A stretch of 64,000 bases of DNA from Pagrus major. Lineage: Eukaryota > Chordata > Actinopteri > Spariformes > Sparidae. The notes under the pieces were generated by a model. The model saw nothing but the letters and a program-made list of their open reading frames with translations. It was not told the origin of the DNA and did not search any database. The position numbers were made by a program, and so were the translations under genes. The DNA is taken from the NCBI RefSeq assembly GCF_040436345.1, contig NC_133220.1:4702436-4766435 (forward strand), in the 5' to 3' direction. Positions 33,687 through 46,829 of this stretch are shown piece by piece (the first letter of the stretch is position 1; the number at the start of each line of letters is the position of its first letter).

Positions 33687-33717
<31 letters not shown>
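33687..33717. repeat. (GT)n microsatellite
   Basis: 31 uninterrupted bases. The surrounding 32826-34020 has no supported gene. Confidence 0.95.
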
Positions 33718-33719
<2 letters not shown>

Positions 33720-34021
33720 ACTTAAGTTTGAGAAAACATCAGCTGTGAATGAAAAAGGATGAAAAATGGTGGAAGCAGGAGCTGTAATCGATCACAGAGA
33801 CGCGAATAAACGAGGAGAAATTAAGAGCAGAATTAAAAGAGGAAGAGGACGCTGGCTTGTTCTTAAATGCTGACACTGCTGTGTGTGTCTGTGTGTGTCT
33901 GTGTGCGTGTGTGTGTGCGTGTGTGTTTCCCTTAGAGACCTCTAGAAAGAAAATGAATGGTGAGTAATTGTGTTTAGCTCCTCTGGTCCGACTGCACTGT
34001 CAGCTCAGCATCAATCACCTG

Positions 34022-34023
<2 letters not shown>

Positions 34024-34099
<76 letters not shown>
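34024..34099. repeat. (CA)38 microsatellite
   Basis: 76 uninterrupted bases. Confidence 0.97.
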
Positions 34100-34101
<2 letters not shown>

Positions 34102-36915
34102 GGATGTGCATGTGTGTTTCTGTGTGGAGCATTTAATCACTGCTTCTTTGTGTCTTTTGGTCCTGAACAGTGGAAAACAGACTAACAGATGATTTACGGG
34201 TTGTGCTTTATGTAGAGCACCAGGTTCTGCTTCACGCAGGTACCGTTCGGCCCGCTTTAATCCACCAATCCTAAGTCCCGCCCCCACCTTAGTTGCTGTT
34301 CCTGGGTAGGACAAGAAGCTTCACATTTGCAAACATGGCGACGCCGGTCTCGTTTAGCCGGCTGCAGCAGCGTTTGATAGGATTTCTGGGAGTCTGCTAA
34401 GCTTCATTTTTAAGATGCGCATCAAAGCCACGTCTGAAGGGACACGAGAGAAGACACACATACTTTTCGTAGAGGCCGAACATGACGAGACTATCGGTCA
34501 ACATCGCTCCTGTATGTCCCCTTCCCCCCCATCTTGGAGTTAATAAAGTACTCAGTGCCGACTGTTATACGTCAGCTAGTGTTTCGCTAACATCGGCTAA
34601 CGTAAGATGCGACTGTACTCGATGCGACGTGTCAGTGAAGCTTAAAAACATTCAGCAGATAAGAATGGAAGAGGCAGAAACATCCACATCGTCGCGGCCT
34701 TCGCTGTTGAATGAGGAGCTGCAGACACTGAGAGCTTCACTGTGGTGAACCAGCTCACATCCAACACTTCAGAGAAGCAAACAATTTTTCACAACACTTC
34801 TACTTTGCATGCTGTGCCGTGGAAAAACCATTTCTTTTAGTGCCGGCGTGGCTCAGACGGTCAGAGGTTGCTCGTGTCTCAGCTCGGCGGGAGCATCGCC
34901 CCTCTTACGAGTGCTTCCACAGAGAAACTAGAAATGTTTTAAAGCATTTGTTGAGCTGTGCAGGGATCTCTTCTTGTTCCAGACATCACACATTCATTCA
35001 CTGACTGTCACTATCTGTGTGAAAGCCTCACCGACGCTGAGCCAGAGCTTTGACGGATCATAAAAACTGATTTATTCTTCCAGCAGTGATTTGTAAGAAG
35101 GAGCAGGCGAACGATGTCGTCCTGGCTGAAGGAGCATTTTCTGATCCGACGGCGCTATATGTTGTTTTGAAAGGATATGGACAAAATACATATTTTGCAA
35201 ACTGGATCCTTCCAATCATCTATGAAATTATTGTGCTTGTTGACAGATGACACATTTTTATATCAACGTATGTCTTCAGGAGAAAGCAGAAGAGCGTCCG
35301 CGCTGATCTGCTCTGCTGGCTCGTCAGGATTGCAGATGAAAAGCGATGCACGTGGCAGATGAGATGAATCCCCCCCTCAGGAATCATTAACCCTCAAACA
35401 CTTTGCAAGGCAAATATCTGACGTGCGCTGGTTTGAAGTCCGTAATTTTAAAGCTCTGACACGTCGACGCAGCAGGCGGCGAAGTGAAGCGTCAGCAGGT
35501 CGAGCGTTTTTACCACCGCCGCCGTTTATTACATCACATGTTCTCCTCCGTGGAGAGCGTATTAAATCGTATTTACATTCCTAATAACGTTGTTGCGTTT
35601 TTGTGCAATACTTGTATTTTGTGCTGACATCCAGATATCCTGCTGCAGGGTCCAAACTGTTTGACCCACGTTTGAATTCACACTTTTTACTTGAATCAGC
35701 AGCCTCACTCAATCCATAGACTCATGATCCACACTGGCTTATAAATGAAGCATTTTCTGATGGATGAAGACCATGAGATATGATTCAGATCTGGAGAAAA
35801 AGTTAGCAAGTGGACTTTGAGCTGAGACTTTTTTACCAAACTTCAACAATGAACTTTAAAAAACTTAATTTATACGACAACACAGATGCTGTGGACGAAA
35901 CCCTGACAGCTCCATCGGATGATGAAGACGTGGTTGAAAGATCTGGATGAAGACAGTAAGTGAACCTTGAGCCGAGAGTTTTTAGGTACAAGAGACTCGA
36001 GGCTCAAAGACAGCGGCTGCTTCAGAGTCTCTATCTGACTGACGTGTTTGCTCAGTGAGTCTGTTCTTGTCAAACATCGCTCCGTGTTGTGCCGACATGA
36101 ATGTAAAAGCCTTGTCGGCATCAGAGCGCTCGTCTGGTTTATTGTTCTTCATTAATCAGTTTCATCCACATTCAGATACATGAATGTTTTCCTCCCTGCC
36201 AGGACCTCGAACCTCCATCAGGGCAGTTTTGAGAGCTACGTGTCCACCTGGAGGAAATATATCATTACGATTTCTTAAGAACAACGTAAACATCTGAAAC
36301 TTTCATAAAGTGACATAACATAATTACAAATAAATTATCCAAGGCTCTCTTGGGGCTTTTCCCGTGTCGCCTTAGGCCACGCTGAATCGAAACAAACGCC
36401 GACTCGCATTTCCATTACCCTGTGTAACCATGTCGAGTTGAGCCGAGCAGCGGGGGCCACCGTGCGCCCGCCCCGAGCAGGTCGAGGTGACATGTCACGT
36501 TAACAGACAAACCATGACGACCCATTTCCCCTCGAAACAAGCCTGTGATTGCAAGACTCATGTCTGTGCAGCAAACCGGAGAGAAAGACTCTTCTCTCTC
36601 TGCTTCTCTGACTGAGTCTGTTTGGTTTCTCTGCTGCGCCTTCAGATTCAGCTTCATTTTACTTTGACATCGAGTTACGAGAGTCGTGTTGAGCTACTGC
36701 TGGTAAAAAAACCCCAACATTTCCTGATTTTGCTGCTTCATACTAAAAGCTTTTATATAACTAAATAACAGAGGACTTTTATTGTGAAGGAACACGGTTA
36801 GCTGAGCATTATTAGCGGCTATTCTCACTACTTAAGACAAGATCTTCATCAGTTAGAGACACACCTTTAAGCAGGTAGCGCTGTGACGAAAATTGCTGGG
36901 CTGACAGAAGAACTG
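34100..36915. other. Intergenic, no gene supported
   Basis: Short ORFs only. A tRNA A-box-like TGGCTCAGACGG occurs near 34848 without a matching B box. No splice-bounded exon is convincing. Confidence 0.5.
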
Positions 36916-37071
36916 GAAGAACACACACACACACAGACACACATAGACACGCACACACACGCACACACACACACACACGTAATGCTGTCATTAATCCTTC
37001 CAGTCTCTCTATCCTTCACACACATACACAAACATAATTCACCTGCTTCCTTCATTAATCCTCCCATCAGG

Positions 37072-37092
37072 ACACACACGCGCACGCGCGCG

Positions 37093-37152
<60 letters not shown>
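37072..37152. repeat. 81-bp alternating purine-pyrimidine tract with CG core
   Basis: (AC)4, then a CG-rich core (37080-37101, one CA step), then about 51 bases of (CA)n. Purine-pyrimidine alternation is unbroken over the whole length. Flanking 36921-36978 carries further interrupted CA arrays. Confidence 0.95.
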
Positions 37153-37157
<5 letters not shown>

Positions 37158-37230
37158 ACACAATCAGTGTCAGCGGTGTGTGTTGGCTGTATTGAAGTCT
37201 GAGGTTGTTGAGTGGTCCTCAGGGACCACT

Positions 37231-37376
37231 CCATTACACTGTCTGCTAGCAATTAGCACCAGTGCTAACGACAGGACAGTGACTGATGGTGCGCGCACAC
37301 ACACTCACACACACACTCACACAACAGTGGATACACATGGTTACACAAATGCTTGCCCGAGAATGGATGAAGGAAT

Positions 37377-37421
<45 letters not shown>

Positions 37422-37620
37422 AGAAGTACTTCATTATTCTGTGTTCTGGCAATTAGCATCAGTGCCAACGACAGCAAAATGATAGAGGGTACACACTCAC
37501 ACACACACACACACACACACACACTGAAGCAAACTACTTCATTATTCTCTCTGCTAGCAATTAGCATTTGCATTAATGACAGTAAACACACACAGACAGA
37601 CACACACACACAGACACACC
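37231..37620 (+). repeat. Composite minisatellite: CA arrays alternating with a CAATTAGCA block
   Basis: Three diverged blocks (37231-37290, 37429-37490 and 37538-37590) share CAATTAGCA followed by CAGTGCYAACGACAG-like sequence. Two also share TTCATTATTCT. Each is followed by a CA/CACT array (37379-37420 is a pure (AC)21). The period is about 110-195 bp because array length varies. Confidence 0.8.
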
Positions 37621-37799
37621 TGCTCAGAGCTTTAGGGGTGAACACACAGTCACACGATCGATGAATGTCTCCAAACACTGACTGAACGGCAGCAGGTTCA
37701 CTTCCCTGTTGGTTTCCATGCTAAAAGGCAAAATCCACAACAAGCGTGTCGGAGATATCAGTTATCTGACTCACAACACTGAGAGTCACATTTAGACAC

Positions 37800-38070
37800 A
37801 CTAAGAGGAATAGTTGGGAGTTTGGGAAACGCTTATTTTACTTATTTATAGTAAGATGAGACGGTCTGTATCAACCTCCTGTCTGTCTGTTAGATACAGA
37901 GCTGGAGCTGATTGGCCTTCAGGATGCAAAGTTACTTTATCATCCACTTAATAGACTCATATTGTTTTATCTGGGAACGAAAATTCACCAGCCATTTGTA
38001 TATTTTGCCAGATTTTGGCTTGTGCTAGCTTAGCATAAAGACTGGAAGCAGGGGGAAACCGCTAGCATGC
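37800..38070 (+). repeat. Dispersed non-autonomous element fragment
   Basis: Contains AATAGTTGGGAGTTTGGGAAACGCTTATTTTACTT and GCTAGCTTAGCATAAAGACTGGAAGCAGGGGGAAACCGCTAGC, matching the layout of a very common percomorph repeat (GGGAAATACGCTTATTCGC ... GCATAAAGACTGGAAACAGGGGGAAAC). Family identity is from memory. Confidence 0.6.
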
Positions 38071-38094
38071 ATCTAAATAACAGCGAACAAACAT

Positions 38095-38300
38095 ACCTGC
38101 CAACACTCTCCAGTTTCTCCCACCACTGGTCATTTCTCCCGTTAATCTCCTGATTTCTCAGTGATACAAACCAAATGGATGTTTCTCAGTGTCTTTGTAG
38201 GATAAGTGTCGTGGAACCTGGCAACCCACCCCAGAGGGAAAGGCATGCACATGATTCAGCCTGACAGGATCTTTTGCACATTTTGCATTTATTTACTTAT
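38095..38300 (+). repeat. Dispersed element, copy 1 (partner at 41158-41385)
   Basis: Begins ACATACCTGCCAACACTCTC and shares with the partner TCATTTCTCCC, TTAATCTCCTGATTTCTCAG, ACAAACCAAATGGATGTTTC, GATAAGTGTCGTGG and ACCTGGCAACCCACC. Both are in the same orientation about 3 kb apart. The partner has an extra segment after the first 25 bases. Confidence 0.85.
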
Positions 38301-38689
38301 TTTACTTTCCTAAATAAAAGTAATTTCACTTCACCATCTTTGTCTGTATGCTGTTTTTCTGCGGTGTCGCTCATACGGTGGCTGGATTGAAGGTACGTGT
38401 GAACAACCTAAGAGTATTTAGCATTTAAAATGAGTGCATCCTTAAATCCCCCAATAATGTATACGCTCATTAGACTACAATCAATCTTATAAAGTTAGTT
38501 TTTTCACAGTTGAACACTTGGCTGCAGCGTCACACTGTGCATCTCTCATGAGGTGAGGCTTAAAGTTTCCCAGCTCCTGGACAGGGGGGTTACATGTGCA
38601 GCTGAATTTAAATTATTTCCAACCTTAAACCAGGTTTCTGTTTTTGAAAAAGACAACCTGCTGCAGGTGGTAGAACTGAACAAAAACAG

Positions 38690-39990
38690 AGTTTGTCAGC
38701 AGGAAGTCTGTCCAAACAGGCGACAAACATATAAAGGGAAGAAAAAAAAAGCAGGCAGGCGGGCGAGTACTCCAAAAACAGGGAGGAAACTGGTCGTAAC
38801 GAGCAGGAGGAAGCACCGGACCGTCTACACGCTGGTGAAATAATTAGGGGATCGGGAACAGGTGGGCAGGTGGGTGTGAGAGTCGAGAATAAGTGGGTGG
38901 CAAACTGACAACGGGCACGAAAATGCAAGTGACATCAAGAACTGGTTGTTGCCATGACAATGTCTCACAGTCACCCCCGGTGTGTGTCGCGCCTGCTGCG
39001 ACTGATTATAAAAGTGTCCAACACAATCGCAGGTGATTTTAAAATGTCAAGAACTAATCGAATAAACAGCATCGAACTCTCGCTCAACTCAAAAATGTGT
39101 TTTTTTCTTTACTTCGCTCGGCTGTTTGGCCTTCAGTGTGCAGAGTGTTGGACGAGCACAGGTTGACACAGGCAGGATGTTTTCTCATATTTACATCATA
39201 ATTGTGTCGACCTGGTGAATACGAGTCGACTATTAATGCCCCCCTTTATTTTCTGGTCAGAGCAGGTAGTGAACTGTGGGTTCATCACAGCTTGTTAACT
39301 GAAGGCAGCTGCCTCATGCTGCTGGAAAATAAGGCCGATGAGACTAAAACCCTATTTTTTAATGAGATTATAATGTAGAGAAAGATGCTTGGGGGGTAAT
39401 TATTAATTGTTAAACTCCCAGGTTCGTTGTTTCGGTGCACTGATGTTCACTGATGTATCCTGCATGTGGTTACTTTTCTTTGTCAAGTGTGTTTAATTAC
39501 CACATTTGAGGCAACAATGTCTGCACATCGGCCGATATATTGATCAGAATTTTTCATTCCCTAATATTGGTATCGACATCTGCCCCAAAAATCCAGTGTT
39601 GGTCAGGTTCTAGTTAGGTACTTCCCCTTGTGTCCCTCTGTCTGTCAGTGTTTGTCTCAGGCTGGGCGTGGCTGACTCTTCTCACCTGCTGCTCCACTCA
39701 CCTGTGGTCCAATCTACACTGATCACCAGTTACTTCCCTTCCCCTCCAATCTTCGCCAGTTCGTTGTGAAACCATCCGTGGTAACGCCAATGCCTCGCTT
39801 TGAGTAGATATTTTGCAATTCAGCTGTTTTCGCCTGCCTACAACCTGCCTTCTTTCCCTCTGTGCTGCAGACCCGCCACACTCGCCTGCCCGTCCAGCCT
39901 TGCCTGTTGTCTCGTCAGAAATTAAAAATAGTTTTCTTCTCACTCCTGTCTCCGGTGTCTGCACTGTGGGTCCAGTTTTAAATACTGATG
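38690..39990. repeat. Repeat-like blocks around 38.7-38.9 and 39.6-40.0 kb
   Basis: 38690-38930 (GGCAGGCGGGCG, GGGAACAGGTGGGCAGGTGGG) and 39600-39990 (CACCTGCTGCTCCACTCACCTG, CCTGCCTACAACCTGCCTTC, GCCTTGCCTGTTGTCTC, CTCCGGTGTCTGCACTG) have the composition and wording of LTR-like teleost repeats. They have opposite apparent orientation. No coding sequence was seen. Confidence 0.35.
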
Positions 39991-40089
39991 GCTTCTAACA
40001 GCTCTAATAGTGTTAAAATATTACATTATTATTTTCATTATGAGTGAAGGTCACACGTACAATAGTACTTGTGTGAAACTGAACTGAAC

Positions 40090-40262
40090 TTGTACTCTGG
40101 CTCTGATGAAGCACGCTGTCTGCAAAGTAACTAGTTACTGAAGTTATCAAGTAACTTTTTCGCAGTAAAACGTAAAGTAGCAGCAAACGGAAATACTCAT
40201 GTACAAGTACCTCGTTCTTAAACACAGTACTTGAGTAAATGTACTTAGTTACGTTTCATCAC
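40090..40262. repeat. Dispersed element fragment (AGTACTTGAGTAAATGTACTTAG type)
   Basis: Contains AAGTAACTAGTTACTGAAGTTATC, AAAGTAGCAGCAAACGGAAATACTC, GTACAAGTACCTC and ACAGTACTTGAGTAAATGTACTTAGTTAC. This matches a highly abundant fish repeat recalled from memory. A short opposite-end fragment (GAGGTGGCAGAAGTCCACACAGTCTTTACTCAAGTAG) is at about 53779-53815. Confidence 0.6.
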
Positions 40263-40433
40263 AGAAGCTCAGTAGAGCTGCAAAGATGGTGAGAATGATC
40301 TGAGTCCATGATTAAGAGTGAAATATTACACATTATTAGAAAAATACTGATTATTGATGCGTTAAAGAACCACAACCGGCTGTAAAGAATAAAAGTCTGG
40401 ACGTTATTTGAAGGAATGCTGCATCGACTGTCC

Positions 40434-40434
<1 letters not shown>

Positions 40435-40470
<36 letters not shown>

Positions 40471-40766
40471 GACTGTAGAAATGTCATGTATGCACACACA
40501 CACACACAAACGGATCAATACTTGTTGATTGAGAAGGGACCGTGGAGAGTTCTTCTCAGCAAAGCCAATGAGGTTAACTAACTCACTGACAAATAGACTG
40601 ATCAGTGTGTGTGTGAGTGTGTGTGTTAGTGTGTGTGTGTGTGTGTACACTCCATCACCTTGACTCTAATTGCAGGCAGACAGTGTAATAGACTTCTTGT
40701 ATGTGTGTGTGTAAGATGTATCGCCACCACTCTCAGCTCCATCAATGTTTCACCCTGTGTGTGTGT

Positions 40767-40801
<35 letters not shown>
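40435..40801. repeat. Cluster of CA/TG microsatellites
   Basis: Pure or lightly interrupted arrays at 40435-40467 (AC), 40492-40508 (AC), about 40600-40647 (GT) and 40755-40801 (GT). The array strand switches within the cluster. Confidence 0.9.
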
Positions 40802-40802
<1 letters not shown>

Positions 40803-41157
40803 CCTCTTAGCATTTCAATTACTGCAGGGCTGAATCGCTGCATGTAAACACAGCTAAGGGACAACTGTTAAAGTGACACTCCACATCAGATCTATCCTGC
40901 TATGAGACACGCTGTAGACTGTACAGTGGCCCAGTAGAGGTGGGTTAAAAATAAATAATAACACTGTCACTCTACATTTAGATCGTATTGGTGATATACG
41001 TCATGGAAAAGTACATTTAAAGCAGGGTAAACTGATAAATCCCGTCGTTGCACAAGCTCTGTCAATACAACACTGTCACTGAGCAGTCGTAGACGTTGGA
41101 TGGTTGACGTTGCCTGCTAACTTTGTTGCCTGCATCTGTCCAAAGCTAAAAAAAAAT

Positions 41158-41385
41158 AACATACCTGCCAACACTCTCGAGTTTCTTTATTTTTTACCCT
41201 CTCTGTGCTCCTCATCGGTCATTTCTCCCATTAATCTCCTGATTTCTCAGAGATACAAACCAAATGGATGTTTCTCAGTTTCTTTGTTGGATAAGTGTCG
41301 TGGTACCTGGCAACCCACCGCAGAGGGGAAAGGTGAAGACACGCAAATGATTCAGAATGACAGAATCGTTTGCACATTTTCTATG
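41158..41385 (+). repeat. Dispersed element, copy 2 (partner at 38095-38300)
   Basis: See partner. This copy carries about 27 additional bases (TTATTTTTTACCCTCTCTGT) after the first block. Confidence 0.85.
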
Positions 41386-44300
41386 TTTTTCTTTCTTTAT
41401 GAATTAATTTCACTGCTTTTAAGTTTTACTGGTTAAAGACAGCTAGTTTTTACCTTCAAACGTCGGTCAATTTCTCTTTAATTACAAGTTAAAATCACAT
41501 CAAACGTCCTTAGTAGGATGTGCAGCATCAGAGAAATGAGTCAGCAGGGATTGAACTGAATCATCAGGCCTTTATTGAATTGTTGGTTGTCATGGTGCTG
41601 ACTGAATGTATTTATTTACTTAAATAACGGCGCCCACTAGAGAAAACTGAAGCACATCAGTTCAATCAGCCTCTTTCCTCTCCGAGTCGTCTCTTGTATC
41701 AGTGTCAGCTCGTCGCGCTCTGATTGGACGGCGCTAATGAACACTCGGTCTGAATGGAGTCTAATTGTAGTGGTCTGTTTTTGTTGTGTAAATCTTGTGA
41801 TGAAGGTTTTGTTCGGGTTGTTGTGAATTAACGGTGAATGATTGCGGTTTGAAGCGTCGGTAAACACAAGGCCGAGCACATGATTAGGAAAGGTACACAG
41901 CTGAGAAATGTGTAAACAAGACAAGACGTTAATATTACTTTAAAGTGCAGTTTTTAATCATCTTCATCAATAATAGTATGTTGGAGTTCATATAGAAACT
42001 GGTCGGCATGATGTTTTTACACTTTTCTCTTTGCTGTCAGAGTTTTTGTTGCAGTAATTTTTTCATATCGAGGGAAAAACTAATCAAACTCAGGTCTAAT
42101 GCCGGATTGATGTGCGGATCAAGACTTCAATCAATCCTCTCAAGTATTCAAGTCACAGTGACGAGTAACTGAAAACTAATTACCTGCCGGTCTTTAACAA
42201 CCTCGAATGGCTGTTAAACAACATTTGGTGCACTGAACCATCTGTGAAGGCAAAGCCGAAGCAGTTTTGAAAAAGGACAGACTCTCTCAAACACCGCTTG
42301 GCTGAAGATTGGACGAATCCATCTGTTGATCAGCGTCTATCACAGACTAACTTCAGGCAATTACATCAGCATTAGGAGAGCGCTAACACCTGTTGGTAAA
42401 TCAAACTCTTACCGAGGCTGGAGCGAGAGCAAAAACCTCTCATTCTTAAATGTTTTTTTTCTTTGAAATAAACTCACCAGTTCTGATATAAGTGATGCCA
42501 TAGCAGCATCTATTCTGACCTCTTGAGGACACGCCATGGACCATATTCACACCACGGCCACTTTCCTCTGACATCAGGCTCAGGATGGGAAGCGGTTGAA
42601 TGCTAACGTTAGCTAATGAAGTACGGCCCGATATCCCTCGAGATTATATCTGCCCATCATCTTTTAAATTGCTGATCGATTGGGAGGGGAAGGATTTAAA
42701 TGACTTGAAACTTTAGTATTCAATCTTCCCACCATGAACGTGACATCAGAGGAAAACTGCCGTCGAGTTAAAACGGTCTGGGATACAGAATATCGTCGCT
42801 TATCTTGCCGGTCATCACATCTAAAAACCACGCCCCCTAGCTGCCAGTAGTTCCTCATATGTCTCTGATTGGTTAAACCAAAAAAAGAGGCTGGCATGAT
42901 GGATTTGCAAAGTTCACATGATAACCAACCATCTATATGATGAAAATATTCTGCCACAAACCAAATCACCAGGATAAATGTTAGTTAAGTACGGCTGCAA
43001 AACCAGTCAGGTTTACACACAGAAAACCTTGTCACGTGTCCTTAAAGACACTCACTGCTGTGACTTGTTGTATCGGAGGTTTGCAGAAAATTTAACCACA
43101 AACATTTGTATCCTGTCAGGATGGATTTGCAAAGATCACACAATCACATGATCTCCCAAATCAACCATCTGGCTGATCAAAATACTCTGCCGCCTTCGTG
43201 ACTAAAAATATCTCCAACCTGTTTCCTGTGTTGCTTCATCGTGATGATATGAAAATCTTCCAGTTTCCTACATAACACCTATTTTAATAAATCATCCAAT
43301 TATTGAATTATTCTGTTCTGTCCTTGACAACAGATCCGTAGTATTGAGACACGGTCACATCCAGAAGATCATGTCACATCTACAGGCCCACCAGATGTTC
43401 ACACGTTCACAAACACAGCGATGTTGTCTGTATTTTTTAAAATGTGAGTGCACGCTCCACAGATCTGAGTCTTTGTGTTCTCTCGGTCCAGTCCGACCCG
43501 ACACCTCTGCTGTCCGCTGCTCGTCTCACATCTTTTCAAAATTGCTCGGCAAGTTCAAACTGGCTGCAGAACGACTCTTTCTCTGCACGGCGCCGAGGCT
43601 GCACATCAGTTTTTGTGGAGTGCAGAGAGGTCAGCCGACCTCCATTATGTTTTCATGTTTTTGCTTCGGGCACCAACATGAAAATATTCTGACACGCAGC
43701 CTCTGTGGGCTCTTCAGTCACTGACAGAAGTGTGTGCGTGATTGTGTGTGTGTGTGTGTGAGTGTGTGTGAGTGTTCACCCCCGGCCCGCTGCGGTGCTG
43801 ATCACAAAGCTAATTGTGATGAAGTGTTAATTAAAATGGATATGTGGACGGATACCGTGGCTCTGTCAGGAAATCAGGACCGGGCTGGTAAACACTCGAC
43901 TAATCAGACAAACTACTTTAGAGTCTAATAGCTGAATGAGAAGCAGCTCTGCAACACACAACATTCACTTATTTGCTCTGTTCAAGCCGCCGCGCGCAAA
44001 TACTCGAATATTAAAACAGCGGCGGCTGTCGAGGCTGTCGCTTCGAGGACGGTACTTCATTATTTCAAATCAGACCAATCAGGTTAAGGATGCGTGTTAA
44101 TCAAATAACAATACAGCGCGACGAAGCCTGTTCTGTGTGCGCTCTCTTTTGGCACACGGTTTTTTAAAAAATTACACATTTGATTAAAAGGACCACAGAA
44201 TGAAGTGATTAATGTTGGCAAAAACAAACAACACAAGCAAAACATGACAAAAGCTCTCACCTTTACCACCTTCTCTGTTTTTGTATGTTACCCAGCTAAC

Positions 44301-46166
44301 TACTAGAAAATGAGCAACAAACTCCCTCAAGTGCTATCAGGAAGTGTAGCTTTGCTTTTAGCAGTGTGGTTGATGTTACTGTCAGTATATTCTCAAATAT
44401 GGCAGCTAAACTTCAAATTGTGACCCTCCACCTCCCCCCAACCCAGCCCCAGTTTTACACTTACAGGGCTCCACAGTCAAGTTATCAATATGCAACACCT
44501 GGTTTAGACTTAGACTGACTAACATTTCACGCATTATGACTTTTTGGACCGTTCAGGTTGTGAAATGGTTGCAGTTTGCTTAGTTTTAGGCGAGTAACGA
44601 CTTGGTTTGGTTCAGGAAAAGGTTCAGTTAAATAACTCACGTTACACACAGGACTCAAGCTCTTAGTCTTTCGAGTCGAAGTCCTGTTTTTTGACCCAAC
44701 GACCTCACAATGTGGACTTTTCTCGCTCTTTATACCAGGGTTTACCAACCTTTTTTGAGACTGACAGCTATCTCAAGGAAAGAGAGGAACATGGAGGGCT
44801 ACATGTTACGGGGGGAAGGGTTGGGGGGTATATTGAGATTCAAAAACCAGCTATCTTTCTACAGAATGGCTTTAACTTTAACTATATTACATACAGGAGT
44901 GTTGCTGTAATTGTCCACCAACGTTACCTGCTTTCTTCGACAGCAGTATGTTTTACGAAGTTGACCAAAAGACACACGTTGTGTTTCTGAACAACCAGGT
45001 GCAGGAAGAAGCAGGTCTACATTAAATAAGAGAGGTCGCGTCACAATCAGTGCGTTTACAGGATGTAATAACTTCTCTGATGAGCATTGACAGGAGACGG
45101 GAGGGGAAGAGTGAGGGCGGATTGTCCTCTAGTGAATCGATTGTAGATAATTGCTCAACAAAAGTCAAAGTATAAAACGCTGAAATGGACCGGCAGTGTG
45201 GGAAACACTGTGAATATCATACATTTAAACGGCTACACAGGAGACAGTCTATGTTTAAGGTGCTCATATGTGCTCCGTGTTATCTATCCCTGCTTTATGC
45301 TAACACACTAGAGATGCACCTCCAGACGCACCTACGCTGTGTAGTTTGAAGCATCGCGCCCTGCGGTACGCCTGCAAACCTGAACGCTTCACTGGTTTTA
45401 TGGGGAGTTAACGAAACAAACGAGTTATAATGTGTTAATTGGCTCGGAGCTTTAGAGGTGCTGAAAGATGTAACTCTCGGCAGAGGCGGACCAGCTGTTT
45501 TCCCTTTTCCTTCCCGCCTGCACGAGAAGATAATTACCTTCTGGCTCCGACTACGTTCAAGAGCACGAACACGTGAAACACAGAAGTTCTGCTTACGTCG
45601 TAAACTCGTCCACGTCGGAGCTGTGATTGGCTGACGAGGATGATGTTTTTCTGCTGACCATATCTGGACCACAGAAATTCCCATAATTAGAGTAATTGTA
45701 CCCAAAAGGACGATAACATTATGTAAAAAAAGCTGCTACAAAGTACTTTACACGTCTGATTACTTTTTCTCTGTCACATTAACATTTAACTCGCCGTACG
45801 GGGGGTCCTTCCACCAGCCGTGTGTGTTGAGGTGTGTGTAGGTGTGTGTGTGAATAGTGAGTCCAGATGGTGTGTTTTATGTGTTTTATGTGTTTGCAGC
45901 AGGTGTGTGTTTCTGTATTTGAGTGAAGCCACAACCGTGTTTTTTGTCGTCGGCTTGTACAAGAGGGAATATTAAAAAGGAAATCAGAGTTTGTGTGTGA
46001 ACAACAACAACATGGATAATAAGACCAGATGCTGTATTTTATGTCTTTATGTCTTTACAGCCGCAGCCGTGAGGGAAATGATTGTTGTGGCTTGTTTAGT
46101 GCCACATTCACGAGATCTCAGAGGGAAACACTGGGGCAACATAACCCGGAGGACATATTTGATATT

Positions 46167-46168
<2 letters not shown>
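41386..46168. other. Intergenic, scattered old repeats, no gene supported
   Basis: Two related blocks (42892-42955 and 43118-43196) share GATGGATTTGCAAAG, TCACATGAT, CAACCATCT, GATGAAAATATTCTGCC-like order. 44520-44705 belongs to the family noted at 31130-31560. A short interrupted (GT)n is at 43744-43771. The homeodomain-type motif GCTAATTGTGATGAAGTGTTAATTAAAATGG at about 43809 could be regulatory. No exon is supported. Confidence 0.45.

Positions 46169-46199
<31 letters not shown>
46169..46199. repeat. (AC)n microsatellite
   Basis: 31 uninterrupted bases. Confidence 0.95.
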
Positions 46200-46202
<3 letters not shown>

Positions 46203-46829
46203 TATTTACAGTACTAACATGTTTTTATGGTGTAATATATCTATTGAAATGCAAAGAAAAACCTTCAGTTTAAACCCCCCACCTCTCTCTCTCTCTCGTG
46301 TTTGAGCCTCCGGGGCGTTCGAGGCCTCTTCCCGCTGACACGTTGATTGATCTGTTTACATGCTATGCTAATACTCCACCATGAGAGTTACCTCTGTGAT
46401 TTGGGTTTTTGAGTCCTTTCCTCTGTTGGACTGGACAGATGTGATCGACAGGCGTGTGTGTGTGTGTGTGTATATGTGTGGAGCATTTAAACACCAGTAA
46501 ATGATCTCCCCGTTAACTGTGACACATCGTGTGAGGACGAGATGATTAATCAGAGGCGCCGCTTTTATTTTGTATTCTTGATTTGTGATCCAGTCGGCCG
46601 GATTAATTGAACAGGACGAGGTGACGAGTGACGTGAGCTAAGCAGAGTTTCTGAGGATGACGGAGGATTGAGTGTCCAAAAGCTAGCCGTTAGCCTAGCA
46701 TCTGAGGCTAATGTGCTGCTGATACATTATATATTACTGTTTATTTACTTTAACTGGTTTACTTTCTTTACTTTCGGTGTCGATATGTTTATGATCTCTT
46801 CTCCTTACATCTGTATTTCTGTCACATGT

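Noticed and set aside
34838-34910. tRNA-like sequence with A-box TGGCTCAGACGG
   Set aside because: No B box matching GGTTCGANTCC at the right distance and no cloverleaf could be drawn; at best a decayed tRNA-derived SINE head.
36883-37482. 199-codon Thr/His-rich plus-strand ORF and its antisense Cys/Val-rich counterparts
   Set aside because: These are translations of CA/TG arrays, not proteins.
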